DNA from: Chryseobacterium sp. c4a
GTDB lineage: Bacteria > Bacteroidota > Bacteroidia > Flavobacteriales > Weeksellaceae
Length of the DNA stretch: 64,000 nt
Assembly: GCF_009900745.1 (NCBI RefSeq)
Contig: NZ_WXVU01000005.1
Span: forward strand, 183,373 to 247,372
Direction: 5' to 3'
Positions 36,906 to 45,501 of this stretch are shown here, piece after piece; the stretch's first letter is position 1; every line of letters starts with the position of its first letter. The notes under the pieces are model-generated. The model did no database searches. It was not told the origin of the DNA and worked only from the letters and a program-made list of their open reading frames with translations. Position numbers and translations under genes: made by a program.

Positions 36906-37532
36906 TTATTGTTTCTGCCCCACAAAACGAATTACGGAACCTGTTCCGTTATGAAATAAGCCTTCTTTAAGTTCAATTTCGGTTTCCTGAAGTTCAATGA
37001 TAGAATAATTAGGGAAATCGGCTTTAATCTCTTCAATAGAAAATAAATCCTTTATGTCTCTCGGGCCACCTACTTTTTCATTTTTTGTGACATAATCAAA
37101 ATGGTTTTTACTGAAAGCTTCAAAAATGATAAATCCGCCTTTACGAAGGTATTGATCCAGCATTTGATGGATTGATGATTTAATGTCTCCTGGAAAATGA
37201 GCGTAGATAAGGGCTATAACATCAAATTGTTGCTTCTGGTAACCCAGTGTTTGCAATTCTCCAATCTGATAATCAATGGTTACATTATTTTGTTCTGCCA
37301 GTTTCAATGCTTTTTGTCTGCCTTGTTCGCTGATATCAAAAGAAGAAGCTTTCCAGCCTTGTAATGCAGCATACACAGAGTTTCTTCCTTCACCATCGGC
37401 AGGAAATAGAATCTCGCCAGGATTTAATTTTTTAAGTTGCTCTTCCAAATAAATATTAGGTGTGGTACCGTATACAAATTCTTCATGGGTGTACCTTTCA
37501 TTCCATTTATCAAGCCATGTACTGTCTTTCAT
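36906..37532 (-). CDS. Class I SAM-dependent methyltransferase, TehB-like
   Basis: A 208-residue methyltransferase. The N-terminal [20 protein letters not shown] is typical of TehB/tellurite-methyltransferase-type proteins. The SAM-binding motif I is [20 protein letters not shown], with acidic motif II in FDISEQG. The substrate is unknown; relatives methylate tellurite, selenite or small thiols. It is alone on the minus strand, convergent with the LytTR regulator gene. Confidence 0.9.
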   Translation of the reverse strand: MKDSTWLDKWNERYTHEEFVYGTTPNIYLEEQLKKLNPGEILFPADGEGRNSVYAALQGWKASSFDISEQGRQKALKLAEQNNVTIDYQIGELQTLGYQKQQFDVIALIYAHFPGDIKSSIHQMLDQYLRKGGFIIFEAFSKNHFDYVTKNEKVGGPRDIKDLFSIEEIKADFPNYSIIELQETEIELKEGLFHNGTGSVIRFVGQKQ

Positions 37533-37677
37533 TATTAATAGTTTAAGTTATCTCAAATGTAGCGTCTTTTTATCTGTATTTATCAACGGAAAAAGCTTTG
37601 ATAGCAATAGATTTTTTGAATGATAATGTGTGCTTAATAAATATTAAAATACTATTCCGTACAATTAAAATTTGGAG

Positions 37678-37685
37678 TAATTTTG
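37678..37685 (+). promoter_or_regulatory. Candidate -7 element for dgt, very close to the start
   Basis: TAATTTTG matches TAnnTTTG exactly and ends four bases before the ATG at 37690. If it is a promoter, the transcript would start at or just before the start codon, giving an essentially leaderless message. Confidence 0.4.
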
Positions 37686-37689
37686 AAAA

Positions 37690-39048
37690 ATGATGAATTT
37701 AAACCAGATTTTCACCAATCAACGTACAGGTAACAATCCAAATACTAAGGTTTCAAGAACTGATTTTCAGAGAGATTTCGACAGAATTATCTTCTCTTCT
37801 GCCTTTAGAAGACTGCAAAATAAAACCCAGGTTTTTCCTCTTCCCGGAAGTGTTTTTGTACACAACAGACTGACACATTCTTTAGAAGTATCATCTGTGG
37901 GAAGAAGTTTAGGAAGTAGTATTGGTGAATTCATTGCTGAGGACTATAAAAATGAACTTACAGAAGATTCAAAGAATTTTTATCTACATAATTTAGGAAA
38001 TGTAATTGCTGCAGCATGCCTTTGTCATGATGTGGGAAATCCGGCTTTCGGACATTCCGGAGAAGATGCTATTGCGAGTTATTTTGAAAGAAACGAAAAA
38101 GATCTGAAATCGAAATTCAATGAAAAAGAATGGGCAGATCTGGTAAATTTTGAAGGAAATGCCAATGCGATCAGAGTTTTGGCTCAGCAGCAGCAGGGAA
38201 AAGATGCCGGAGGAATTCAGCTTACATTTTCTACCCTGGCGAGTATTGCAAAATATCCATGTGAAGCAGTAGCAAAGAAAAAAGGAATTATCCATCGTAA
38301 AAAATTCGGATTTTTCCAGAATGAAAAAGATATATTCCTTGAAATAGCAAAAGGAACCCAGCTAATCTCCGAATGTGAAGAACCATATATCTTCAAAAGA
38401 CATCCATTTGTATGGCTGGTAGAAGCTGCTGATGATATCTGTTACAATATTATCGATATGGAAGATGCCCATAGATTGGGAATTGTTTCCACTGCAGATT
38501 GTAAAAATTTATTTTTTGAGCTGGTGAAGTCTGAAACAGATGATGTTCAGAGAATTGAGACAAAATTAAATTCTATCTCCAATGAGAACGAACAGATTTC
38601 TTATTTAAGAGCAAAAGTAATCAATGCCTTAATTAATAAATCGATTGAAATGTACAAATATAACTTTCAAACGATTCTTGAAGGAAATCTTGACAATGGT
38701 TTATTGGATATCTATAAAAAAGAAAATAAAGCATTACAGGACATTGAAAGCTTTTCTGTAGAAAAGATTTATAACCATAAAGCCGTTGTAGAGATTGAAA
38801 ACGCAGGATACAATGTAATGTACGAATTGCTGGATCACTTTATACCTTCCATTCTGAAACCGGAAGATCAGAGAAAATCTTATGATAAAAAAGCTTTGAA
38901 ATTGCTTCCAAGACAATTTGTATATGAAAACGGAACCGATTACCAGAAAGTGCTGGGAATCATAGATTTTGTTTCCGGAATGACAGATAACTATGCTACC
39001 GACCTTTATAGAAAAATAAAAGGAATTGAAATTGGAATGACGGTTTAA
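37690..39048 (+). CDS. dgt: Deoxyguanosine triphosphate triphosphohydrolase-like protein
   Basis: A 452-residue HD-domain dNTPase. The N-terminus (SRTDFQRDFDRIIFSSAFRRLQNKTQVF) is the dgt signature. Metal ligands are His63 in NRLTHSLEV, and His113 and Asp114 in LCHDVGNPAFGHSGE. It hydrolyses dNTPs to deoxynucleoside and triphosphate, tuning the dNTP pool. Two ATG codons are in tandem at the start (37690 and 37693); the first is used here. Confidence 0.95.
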   Translation: MMNLNQIFTNQRTGNNPNTKVSRTDFQRDFDRIIFSSAFRRLQNKTQVFPLPGSVFVHNRLTHSLEVSSVGRSLGSSIGEFIAEDYKNELTEDSKNFYLHNLGNVIAAACLCHDVGNPAFGHSGEDAIASYFERNEKDLKSKFNEKEWADLVNFEGNANAIRVLAQQQQGKDAGGIQLTFSTLASIAKYPCEAVAKKKGIIHRKKFGFFQNEKDIFLEIAKGTQLISECEEPYIFKRHPFVWLVEAADDICYNIIDMEDAHRLGIVSTADCKNLFFELVKSETDDVQRIETKLNSISNENEQISYLRAKVINALINKSIEMYKYNFQTILEGNLDNGLLDIYKKENKALQDIESFSVEKIYNHKAVVEIENAGYNVMYELLDHFIPSILKPEDQRKSYDKKALKLLPRQFVYENGTDYQKVLGIIDFVSGMTDNYATDLYRKIKGIEIGMTV

Positions 39049-39060
39049 TTCTAATGATAT

Positions 39061-39132
39061 GAAGGTTTGAGGCTGGAAGCTGGAAGTTATTTTCCATACT
39101 TTAATAACCTCCAGCTTCCAGCCTCAAACTTC
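39061..39132. repeat. Long inverted repeat with GGAAGCTGGAAG module
   Basis: Arms of about 30 bases (39061-39091 and 39103-39132) are complementary with one bulge and one mismatch around a short loop. The core GGCTGGAAGCTGGA recurs in the next inverted repeat at 40151. It may also terminate dgt. Confidence 0.7.
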
Positions 39133-39200
39133 CGCCTTAAATATCCATGGTTTAAATATTATTCCTATCTTTAGGAGAATCAATATTTAAAAACTAAACT

Positions 39201-40127
39201 ATGGGCATTTTTCTGACACCTGTTATTATTTTTGGGCTTATTATTTTATTTGCCTCGTTTTTTGTCGTTAAACAGGAGACGGCAGCAATCATTGAACGTT
39301 TTGGAAAATTTCAGGCAGTAAAGCATTCAGGACTTCATCTTAAACTTCCCATTATAGATCAGATCGCTAAAAGATTAAATCTTAGAATTCAACAGTTGGA
39401 TGTCATGATTGATACTAAAACATTGGATAATGTGTTTATAAGGATGAAAATTTCCGTTCAATATCAGGTCATCAGGAGCCAGGTAGGAGATGCTTATTAT
39501 CGATTGGAAAATCCCGAAAATCAAATTACTTCATTCGTTTTTGATGTGGTGAGAGCAGAAGTCCCAAAACTGAAACTCGATGATGTTTTTGTAAGAAAAG
39601 ATGATGTGGCAATTGCTGTAAAAAGCGAACTTCAGGAAGCTATGAATAGCTACGGATATGATATCATCAAGGCATTGGTAACGGATATTGATCCGGATGA
39701 GCAGGTGAAGCACGCCATGAACAGAATCAATGCCGCTGAAAGAGAAAAAACCGCAGCAGAATATGAATCTGAAGCACAGCGAATTAGAATTGTTGCCGTT
39801 GCAAAAGCAGAAGCGGAATCCAAGAAACTACAAGGACAAGGTATTGCCGATCAGAGAAGAGAAATTGCAAAAGGACTTGAAGAATCAGTAAGAATGCTGA
39901 ATAATGTAGATATTAATTCTCATGAAGCCTCAGCATTGATTGTTGTGACTCAGCATTATGATACCTTACATTCTGTGGGAGCAAGTAACAGAAGCAATCT
40001 TGTGCTTCTTCCGAATTCACCTACTGCAGCAAGCGGAATGCTAAATGACCTTGTTGTAGCAATGACCACTGCCAACACGGTAGGAGAAGCAAACAAAGGA
40101 AAATACCCCGAGCCACCTCAGAAATAA
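39201..40127 (+). CDS. SPFH/band 7 membrane protein
   Basis: A 308-residue SPFH domain protein. One N-terminal hydrophobic helix (about 5-25) anchors it; the SPFH domain follows (VKQETAAIIERFGKFQAVKHSGLHLKLPIIDQIAKRLNLRIQQLDV) and a coiled-coil with ERMLNN-type Ala/Glu repeats (AAEREKTAAEYESEAQRIRIVAVAKAEAESKKLQGQGIADQRREIAKG). Such proteins assemble into membrane cages or scaffolds. The gene is flanked on both sides by related long inverted repeats. Confidence 0.93.
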   Translation: MGIFLTPVIIFGLIILFASFFVVKQETAAIIERFGKFQAVKHSGLHLKLPIIDQIAKRLNLRIQQLDVMIDTKTLDNVFIRMKISVQYQVIRSQVGDAYYRLENPENQITSFVFDVVRAEVPKLKLDDVFVRKDDVAIAVKSELQEAMNSYGYDIIKALVTDIDPDEQVKHAMNRINAAEREKTAAEYESEAQRIRIVAVAKAEAESKKLQGQGIADQRREIAKGLEESVRMLNNVDINSHEASALIVVTQHYDTLHSVGASNRSNLVLLPNSPTAASGMLNDLVVAMTTANTVGEANKGKYPEPPQK

Positions 40128-40150
40128 TCCGGATATTAAGGAGAAAGGAA

Positions 40151-40293
40151 GTAGGAAGCTGGAAGAGGGAAGTTATTGTCGTCGAAAGCAGTGATGAAAC
40201 TCTTTTTATAAAAGCTTTTTTGGCTAAAATCTATGCAGATTGATGAAGATAAGTGTACGGTCTGTCATTACTTCCCTCTTCCAGCTTCCTAAC
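40151..40293. repeat. Long inverted repeat sharing the GGAAGCTGGAAG module
   Basis: Arms of about 26 bases (40151-40176 and 40267-40293) are complementary with one mismatch and one gap, around a 90-base loop. The core GGAAGCTGGAAG is shared with the inverted repeat at 39061, so the SPFH gene sits between two members of one family. Confidence 0.7.
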
Positions 40294-40296
40294 TAT

Positions 40297-40338
40297 AAAA
40301 TAAAAGAGCTTCAGAAATTTCTGAAGCTCTTTTATTTT
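40297..40338 (-). terminator. Perfect 42-base palindromic terminator
   Basis: AAAATAAAAGAGCTTCAGAA is followed by its exact reverse complement around the central AAATTT. It overlaps the stop codon of the DUF4377 gene on the minus strand by two bases. With T-rich ends on both strands it may work in both directions. Confidence 0.85.
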
Positions 40339-40948
40339 ATTTCTTTGTTTTAGAAACTTGCTCTACTAATGTATATTTAATAGAAGAAACATCTGCCGGT
40401 GGGTTAGCGATTTTTTCTGTTTTTACTTTTAAAACATATTCGTACCCTGGTTCGTAGTTAAATCCTTCAATATTGCTATAGAAATTACTCCAGTTTTCAG
40501 AAGCGTTTTCTTTTACCTGTAAACACTTCATACGACCAGCACCTGCAGAACAATCTACTGTCTGTGCTCCTACGATAAGTGTTTTTTCTCCAGCTGCTGC
40601 ATCTTTTTTAATTTTAGAGACTTGCTTGATCAATGTGTATTTAATTGAAGAAGCATCAGCCGGTGGATTAGCGATTTTTTCAGTTTTTACCTTTAAAACA
40701 TACTCATACCCTGGTTCATAAGTAAATCCTTCGATGTTTGTGTAAAAATTAGTCCAGTCTTCTGAAGCCTTTTCTTTTACTTGCAAACATTTCATAGGAG
40801 CTACTCCTGTACAGTCTGCTGTTTGTGGCCCTACGATGAATGTTTTTTCATCTGCAGCGGATACTCCGGCTGTCGTTGTACACTGTGTCATTGCGAATAA
40901 TGCTAATGCGGGTGCTGCCCCTTTTAGAATTGTTGCTATACTTTTCAT
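40337..40948 (-). CDS. Lipoprotein with two tandem DUF4377 domains
   Basis: A 203-residue lipoprotein: signal peptide and lipobox AMTQC (Cys23), then two tandem copies of DUF4377 (about 34-115 and 121-203). Each has the pattern ..FIVGPQTADC...MKCLQVKE...W.NFY.NIEGF.YEPGYEYVLKVKTEKIANPPAD.SSIKYTL. The copies differ at few positions and the DNA is also close, so the duplication is recent. Each copy has a conserved Cys pair, likely a disulfide. DUF4377 proteins are periplasmic or outer-membrane lipoproteins of unknown role. Confidence 0.88.
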   Translation of the reverse strand: MKSIATILKGAAPALALFAMTQCTTTAGVSAADEKTFIVGPQTADCTGVAPMKCLQVKEKASEDWTNFYTNIEGFTYEPGYEYVLKVKTEKIANPPADASSIKYTLIKQVSKIKKDAAAGEKTLIVGAQTVDCSAGAGRMKCLQVKENASENWSNFYSNIEGFNYEPGYEYVLKVKTEKIANPPADVSSIKYTLVEQVSKTKK

Positions 40949-41236
40949 AAACTTGATTTTTCACCATACCTCGCAATTACCATGCCGAAATTTTCTTTAA
41001 TTAGTGGATTTCAGGGATTGTTTTTTCATTTTTTAATCATTTAATTTGAAGATTTTAATAAGCAAAATCAAAGGAAATGATATCTTGAATATCATAAAAC
41101 GAAGATGAGAAATATTGGAGACCAGGAAATTATAAACAGAGTTAAAAGCTCTAAGTAGAATTTTGTTGTATGACAAAAACTAAGGAAATAGAGAGTTTAA
41201 ATTTTGCTAAAAAAAGAAGAGAAAGAAATTGAATTG

Positions 41237-42043
41237 ATGAAAAAAATATTCATATTAATGTCTGTTGTTTCTATCACAGGTCATGCATTTGCTCAAAAAG
41301 TAGATAACGCATTGCAGGGATATTTTGAAGAACAGGGAAATGAGACTTTCTATAAAAGTTTCAACTTTGACGGAAATGGTAAAATAGTAGATGGATTTAA
41401 AAGCAGTTATTATTTTACAAGAAATGATAGTCTAATTGTGATTCCGGATAAGGATGTATTTATTTTTAAGATTAAAAAAGATAAATTAGTTGGTATTTCA
41501 GATTGGGTTAAGAACGGAATTTGGGTTCGTAAAAAAGACAGCACTGAAGTCAATAACAGGGTAAATCCTGTGGAGTCACAGAGAAGAGCCGTTTTATTGG
41601 CCGGCTATTATGATAAGACTAAAAATATGTCAGGGCTGGATGCATTGTTCTCCAATACCAACGACTATACCCGGATTAGTGTTGACTTTTGCAATCAAGG
41701 ATTAGCTAAAGCTTGTCTCAATGCATTTGGTTTGAAGATGATGGAATATACTCCGGGCTTTTTTGGTGATCTTGAAAAAATTAAAGATAAAAAGCTAAAA
41801 CCTCACCCTGAGCTGATAGAACTTTCCCAAAAGATGATCAACCTTGGTGAGATGGAGGGTTATAATGTCTTGGGGGCTTACTATCATCTTTTAGGACTTC
41901 GGGAAAAAGCTTTTGAAACCTGGAAAGAAGGTGAAAAACATGGTGACCCGGCTTCTATGATGTCGATGGGACTTATTGAAGTGGGAGAAGAAATGGATAA
42001 GGCTCCAAAAAGTCCTGCTATTAAAAAGAAAAAGAAAAAATAA
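41237..42043 (+). CDS. Secreted protein of unknown function
   Basis: A 268-residue protein. I choose the ATG at 41237 because MKKIFILMSVVSITGHAFAQ is a complete signal peptide; the longer frame from 41204 adds 11 charged residues. The rest has an early beta-rich part (about 30-100) and a late helical part (about 125-250) with TPR/Sel1-like helix pairs (AACLNAFGLKMMEY..., MINLGEMEGYNVLGAYYHLLGLREKAFETWKEGEKHGDPASMMSMG). It shares one base with the start of the next gene (TAATG), so they are coupled. Confidence 0.75.
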   Translation: MKKIFILMSVVSITGHAFAQKVDNALQGYFEEQGNETFYKSFNFDGNGKIVDGFKSSYYFTRNDSLIVIPDKDVFIFKIKKDKLVGISDWVKNGIWVRKKDSTEVNNRVNPVESQRRAVLLAGYYDKTKNMSGLDALFSNTNDYTRISVDFCNQGLAKACLNAFGLKMMEYTPGFFGDLEKIKDKKLKPHPELIELSQKMINLGEMEGYNVLGAYYHLLGLREKAFETWKEGEKHGDPASMMSMGLIEVGEEMDKAPKSPAIKKKKKK

Positions 42044-42495
42044 TGAAGAAGCTGCTATTTTGTTCCGCTCTGTCTTTGGGTACTTTGGGGAGCGCACAGA
42101 AACTAAAAAAAGAAGATGTTGTAGGATTTTGGAAATTAAAAGAATCCGGGTTTTATGAAGGAAAAAAGAAGGAGGTTAAAGCTTTTGATAATTGCCGACT
42201 GATGCGTAACTATGCGATAAGAGAAGATGGTTTTGCAGTCTATAACTATATAGAAGGAGAAGTAGGAAATTGTATTCCCTCAGAACCAAGACTTTCTTTT
42301 TGGAAGATTGTGGGCAATAGGATTCAGTTCTATATGGATGATAAAAATATTCTTGAAGAGGTAGTCGTTACCCTGCATAAAGATAAAACAATGACTTTCT
42401 CAAGCTATATTCCTGTCCCGTTTAAGGATAAAGATCCCGAGCTGGAAAAGGAATTAAATACCGTACATTACGACATTCTTGAAAAACAATATTGA
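42043..42495 (+). CDS. Secreted lipocalin-like protein
   Basis: A 150-residue protein with a signal peptide (about 1-19, ending LGSAQ). The mature part KKEDVVGFWKLKESGFYEGKKKEV, then FAVYNYIEGEVGNC and SFWKIVGNRIQFYMDD, follows the lipocalin-like (DUF4488/lipocalin 5-type) pattern of flavobacterial small proteins. Cys residues at two sites may form a disulfide. It is coupled by a one-base overlap to the upstream gene. Function unknown. Confidence 0.72.
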   Translation: MKKLLFCSALSLGTLGSAQKLKKEDVVGFWKLKESGFYEGKKKEVKAFDNCRLMRNYAIREDGFAVYNYIEGEVGNCIPSEPRLSFWKIVGNRIQFYMDDKNILEEVVVTLHKDKTMTFSSYIPVPFKDKDPELEKELNTVHYDILEKQY

Positions 42496-42519
42496 TTATA
42501 GTACTCAACTTTTAGTCTT

Positions 42520-42987
42520 ATGAATTATGTAACTATTATCTATCTTTTAAATTTGCTTGTATATGCTATTTATTTCTTTGGTAAAAGTGGGAGCGAAGCA
42601 GATATTACCCTCACAGGCTGTATAATTTCAACGATAATGTCGCTTCTTTTAGTCTTTGCAGGTTATCTTAATGCCAAGCAAAAGAAGACCTATAGATCCG
42701 TTCTTTGGATGTTTTTTGTAAATCTATTGTTCTTTATAATGTCTGGGGTATTTGATCAGTTTGGAAATAACTTTAATTTATTTTCAACAGTGGGGAATGA
42801 TAATTTTATTTTTACCTTGGCTTTAATAGTTTATAATGGCTATTTATTTCCTTTGATTGTGGAACTGGAAAGAACTGGTTTTTCCCTTATTTTACCACTT
42901 TTATTATCTTTTATTCTGCCATCATTAGGATATTGGATAGGAAGGATAACGACTCCGAAAAAATCAACTTCATCTGAAGGAATTTAA
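42520..42987 (+). CDS. Small integral membrane protein, unknown
   Basis: A 155-residue protein with four to five hydrophobic helices (about 4-20, 28-48, 60-80, 92-115, 122-142) and a short basic C-terminus. No family is recognised. It follows the lipocalin-like gene by 24 bases in the same direction and probably belongs to that unit. Confidence 0.6.
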   Translation: MNYVTIIYLLNLLVYAIYFFGKSGSEADITLTGCIISTIMSLLLVFAGYLNAKQKKTYRSVLWMFFVNLLFFIMSGVFDQFGNNFNLFSTVGNDNFIFTLALIVYNGYLFPLIVELERTGFSLILPLLLSFILPSLGYWIGRITTPKKSTSSEGI

Positions 42988-43050
42988 CCTGGATTTGAGA
43001 ATAAGGTCTATGTCATTCCAACGAATGAGGAATCTCTGCTAAAATGGGAT

Positions 43051-43108
43051 TCTTCATTTCACTTCTGAACTGCTTTCGCAAACCTTCAGTTTGTATTCAG
43101 AACGACAG
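43051..43108 (+). repeat. Intergenic repeat family 1, copy A
   Basis: It reads CTTCATTTCACTTCTGAACT, GCTTTCGCAAACCTTCAGTT, TGTATTCAGAACGACAG. It matches copy D (17781-17840, opposite strand) at nearly every position, and copies B and C more loosely. Confidence 0.75.
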
Positions 43109-43245
43109 ATAGCATAATAGGTTATTAAGGGGGGCTGCTTAAAGAGCGAAGCTAATTCTTAATACTCTTCTCATCTTAATCTTTCTTCTTGCGATGATAG
43201 AACCTTTGCAGAATTATACAAAGCCAATGAATGTTGGAATGAAAT

Positions 43246-43581
43246 TTAAGGTTTTTGGATCTGGCTATTTGTTTCTTTAAACTTTTGTTTACCGATTAAT
43301 AATTCAAAGAAAAGTCTAAAATCTGAGATTAGCGACCATAATGGATATTTAAATGTGGCGGGTTTATTCCTTTCAATAACGGCATGGCTAAACCATGCAA
43401 ATCCATATCCCACAATCGGAATATACCATAGAAATCTTTCCTTTCCCGAACTGATAACATAGCCTATTACAACAAATACCAGCAATGTTCCAATAAAGTG
43501 GAAGATCCTGGTTCCTGTTTTACTGTGTTCCGTAAGATAAAACTGATAAAATTCACTGTAGGTTTTAATTCTTTCAGGCAT
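43246..43581 (-). CDS. DUF962 (Mpo1-like) membrane protein
   Basis: A 111-residue membrane protein of the DUF962/Mpo1 family. Conserved elements are FYLTEHSKTGTRIFHFIGTLL with two family His, and WFSHAVIERNKPATFKYPLWSLISDFRLF with another His and the helical C-terminus. In yeast, Mpo1 is an Fe-dependent dioxygenase of 2-hydroxy fatty acids; this role is plausible here but not shown. It is a single gene. Confidence 0.88.
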   Translation of the reverse strand: MPERIKTYSEFYQFYLTEHSKTGTRIFHFIGTLLVFVVIGYVISSGKERFLWYIPIVGYGFAWFSHAVIERNKPATFKYPLWSLISDFRLFFELLIGKQKFKETNSQIQKP

Positions 43582-43656
43582 AGCGGTATTAGTTTATTGT
43601 TTCTGTTGGAGTTACAGCAATAATGTTGCCGATTTTATAATAAAGGGTACAAAAAG

Positions 43657-43695
43657 AAAAAGGCAAAATAACTGATCCTGTTATTTTGCCTTTTT
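43657..43695. terminator. Rho-independent terminator of the permease gene
   Basis: AAAAAGGCAAAATAAC (43657-43672) pairs with GTTATTTTGCCTTTTT (43680-43695). The 16-base stem has T runs on both strands and lies just past the permease stop. Confidence 0.9.
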
Positions 43696-43714
43696 TTAAC
43701 GTTTTATACTTGTT

Positions 43715-45397
43715 TTAGCTATTCTTTAGTTCTTTTCCCAGCTTACTGTTTTTGTAACCATAGAAGAAGTAAATAAACATTCCGATCAGGAACCACATTC
43801 CAAACCAGAACCAGTTCTCATGGCTCATCCCGGTAAGAAGGTATAAACATGAACTCAATCCTACTAATGGAATAAGAGAAAGGTTCTTGATAAAAGCAAC
43901 CCCGCATAAGATTATGTTGATCAGAATAAAGAAGAAAATAGACGCTCTGAATTCTCCTTCTTTAGGGTCGCTCCAATTCATTAATGTTTGGAAAAACTCC
44001 GGTTGCCAGTAGTAGAAAGCAATTAATCCACCAATGAAAACAACGGGAAATATGATCTTACCATTGATGTAAGGAAGGTGGAATCTGCCTTTTATTTTTT
44101 CTTTAGCCGGAAGCATAAGAACTCCTGCACACACTAATACGAATGCGAAGATTGTTCCGATACTGGTAAAATCAAGAATGAAAGTTTTATCTGTAAATAG
44201 AATAGGAATTCCCACGACAACTCCTGTAACGATAGTTGCAAAAGAAGGTGTTTTATATTTGGGATGAATTTTTAGAAATTTCTGAGGCATCAATCCGTCA
44301 CGGCTCATAGCATACCAGATTCTTGGCTGTCCCATCTGGAAAACCAATAATACCGTAGTAATAGCAACGATAGCCACGAAAGAAACAACAAGCTCCATCC
44401 ATGCTACATTGGCATTCGTTTTTTCAAAGATGAATGAAAGCGGATCTCCCACACCATCAAATTTTCTGTAATCTACCATACCTGTTAATACCAATGTAAG
44501 AGCAATATAGATTACCGTACATAGTACTAATGAGATAATCATCCCTTTTGGTAAGGTCTTTTGAGGATCTTTAGTCTCTTCAGAAAGTACACTTAAAGCA
44601 TCAAAGCCAATATAGGCAAAGAAAACCCCTGAAACAGCACTCATAACTCCTGTAAAGCCATTAGGCATAAAGGATGGGCTTCCCGTCGCAGGGCTTATGG
44701 GTGTCCAGTTGTCAGTATTGATATATGCAAAACCTACCAGGATAACCAATAGGATTACTCCTAACTTTAGAATAACCAATGAGTTGTTGAAGTTTTTACT
44801 TTCCTTCACTCCTACATAACAAAGCCATGTGATTAATCCATTGATGACCAAAGCGGGAATATCAACGATGAATTTTAGATTCCCAATTAATGGAGCTGAT
44901 GCCCAGGCATTTAAAAGCTCTTTGTTTTCAGAACCGTTTAAGAAAGCTTTCTTAGCTTCTGTGTAGCTGCAGGTTAAATAATCAGGAATATGCATTCCAA
45001 GTCGTCCTAAAAAGCTGGTGAAATAATCAGACCATGAAAAAGCTACATAAATATTTCCGAAAGAGTATTCCATGATTAATGCCCAACCAATGACCCAGGC
45101 AATTAATTCTCCAAAACTGGCATAAGCATAGGTATATGCAGATCCTGCGGTAGGAATTCGGCTGGCAAACTCGGCGTAGCATAAAGCGGTAAAACCACAA
45201 GCAAAACCACAAATCAAATAAAGAAGAATCACCCCTGGGCCACCTCTGAAAACGGCTTCTCCCAAACTGCTAAAACTTCCTGCTCCGATAATTGCCGCAA
45301 TACCAAAAAATACGATGTCCCATACACCTAAAACTCTTAAAAGTCCTGTTGAAGTATCTGTATCCGAATAGACTTTCCTTCTAAAAAGTTGACTCAT
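43715..45397 (-). CDS. APC family cationic amino-acid permease
   Basis: A 560-residue transporter with twelve or more hydrophobic helices. The N-terminus has the APC consensus LGVWDIVFFGIAAIIGAGSFSSLGEA, and residues following include ALCYAEFASRIPTAGSAYTYAYASFGELIAW and GVFFAYIGFDALSVLSEETKDPQKTLPKGM, the CAT-type signature. It imports amino acids, probably with protons. It is a single gene with a strong terminator. Confidence 0.95.
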   Translation of the reverse strand: MSQLFRRKVYSDTDTSTGLLRVLGVWDIVFFGIAAIIGAGSFSSLGEAVFRGGPGVILLYLICGFACGFTALCYAEFASRIPTAGSAYTYAYASFGELIAWVIGWALIMEYSFGNIYVAFSWSDYFTSFLGRLGMHIPDYLTCSYTEAKKAFLNGSENKELLNAWASAPLIGNLKFIVDIPALVINGLITWLCYVGVKESKNFNNSLVILKLGVILLVILVGFAYINTDNWTPISPATGSPSFMPNGFTGVMSAVSGVFFAYIGFDALSVLSEETKDPQKTLPKGMIISLVLCTVIYIALTLVLTGMVDYRKFDGVGDPLSFIFEKTNANVAWMELVVSFVAIVAITTVLLVFQMGQPRIWYAMSRDGLMPQKFLKIHPKYKTPSFATIVTGVVVGIPILFTDKTFILDFTSIGTIFAFVLVCAGVLMLPAKEKIKGRFHLPYINGKIIFPVVFIGGLIAFYYWQPEFFQTLMNWSDPKEGEFRASIFFFILINIILCGVAFIKNLSLIPLVGLSSCLYLLTGMSHENWFWFGMWFLIGMFIYFFYGYKNSKLGKELKNS

Positions 45398-45501
45398 TCA
45401 ATAAACTATATTTGATTTGAAAAAAACAAATGTAATGATTTTTTATTTTGATGTTAACAGTCGTTAGTAACATTTAGGTAAAAATGCTTAACGAAAACCC
45501 T

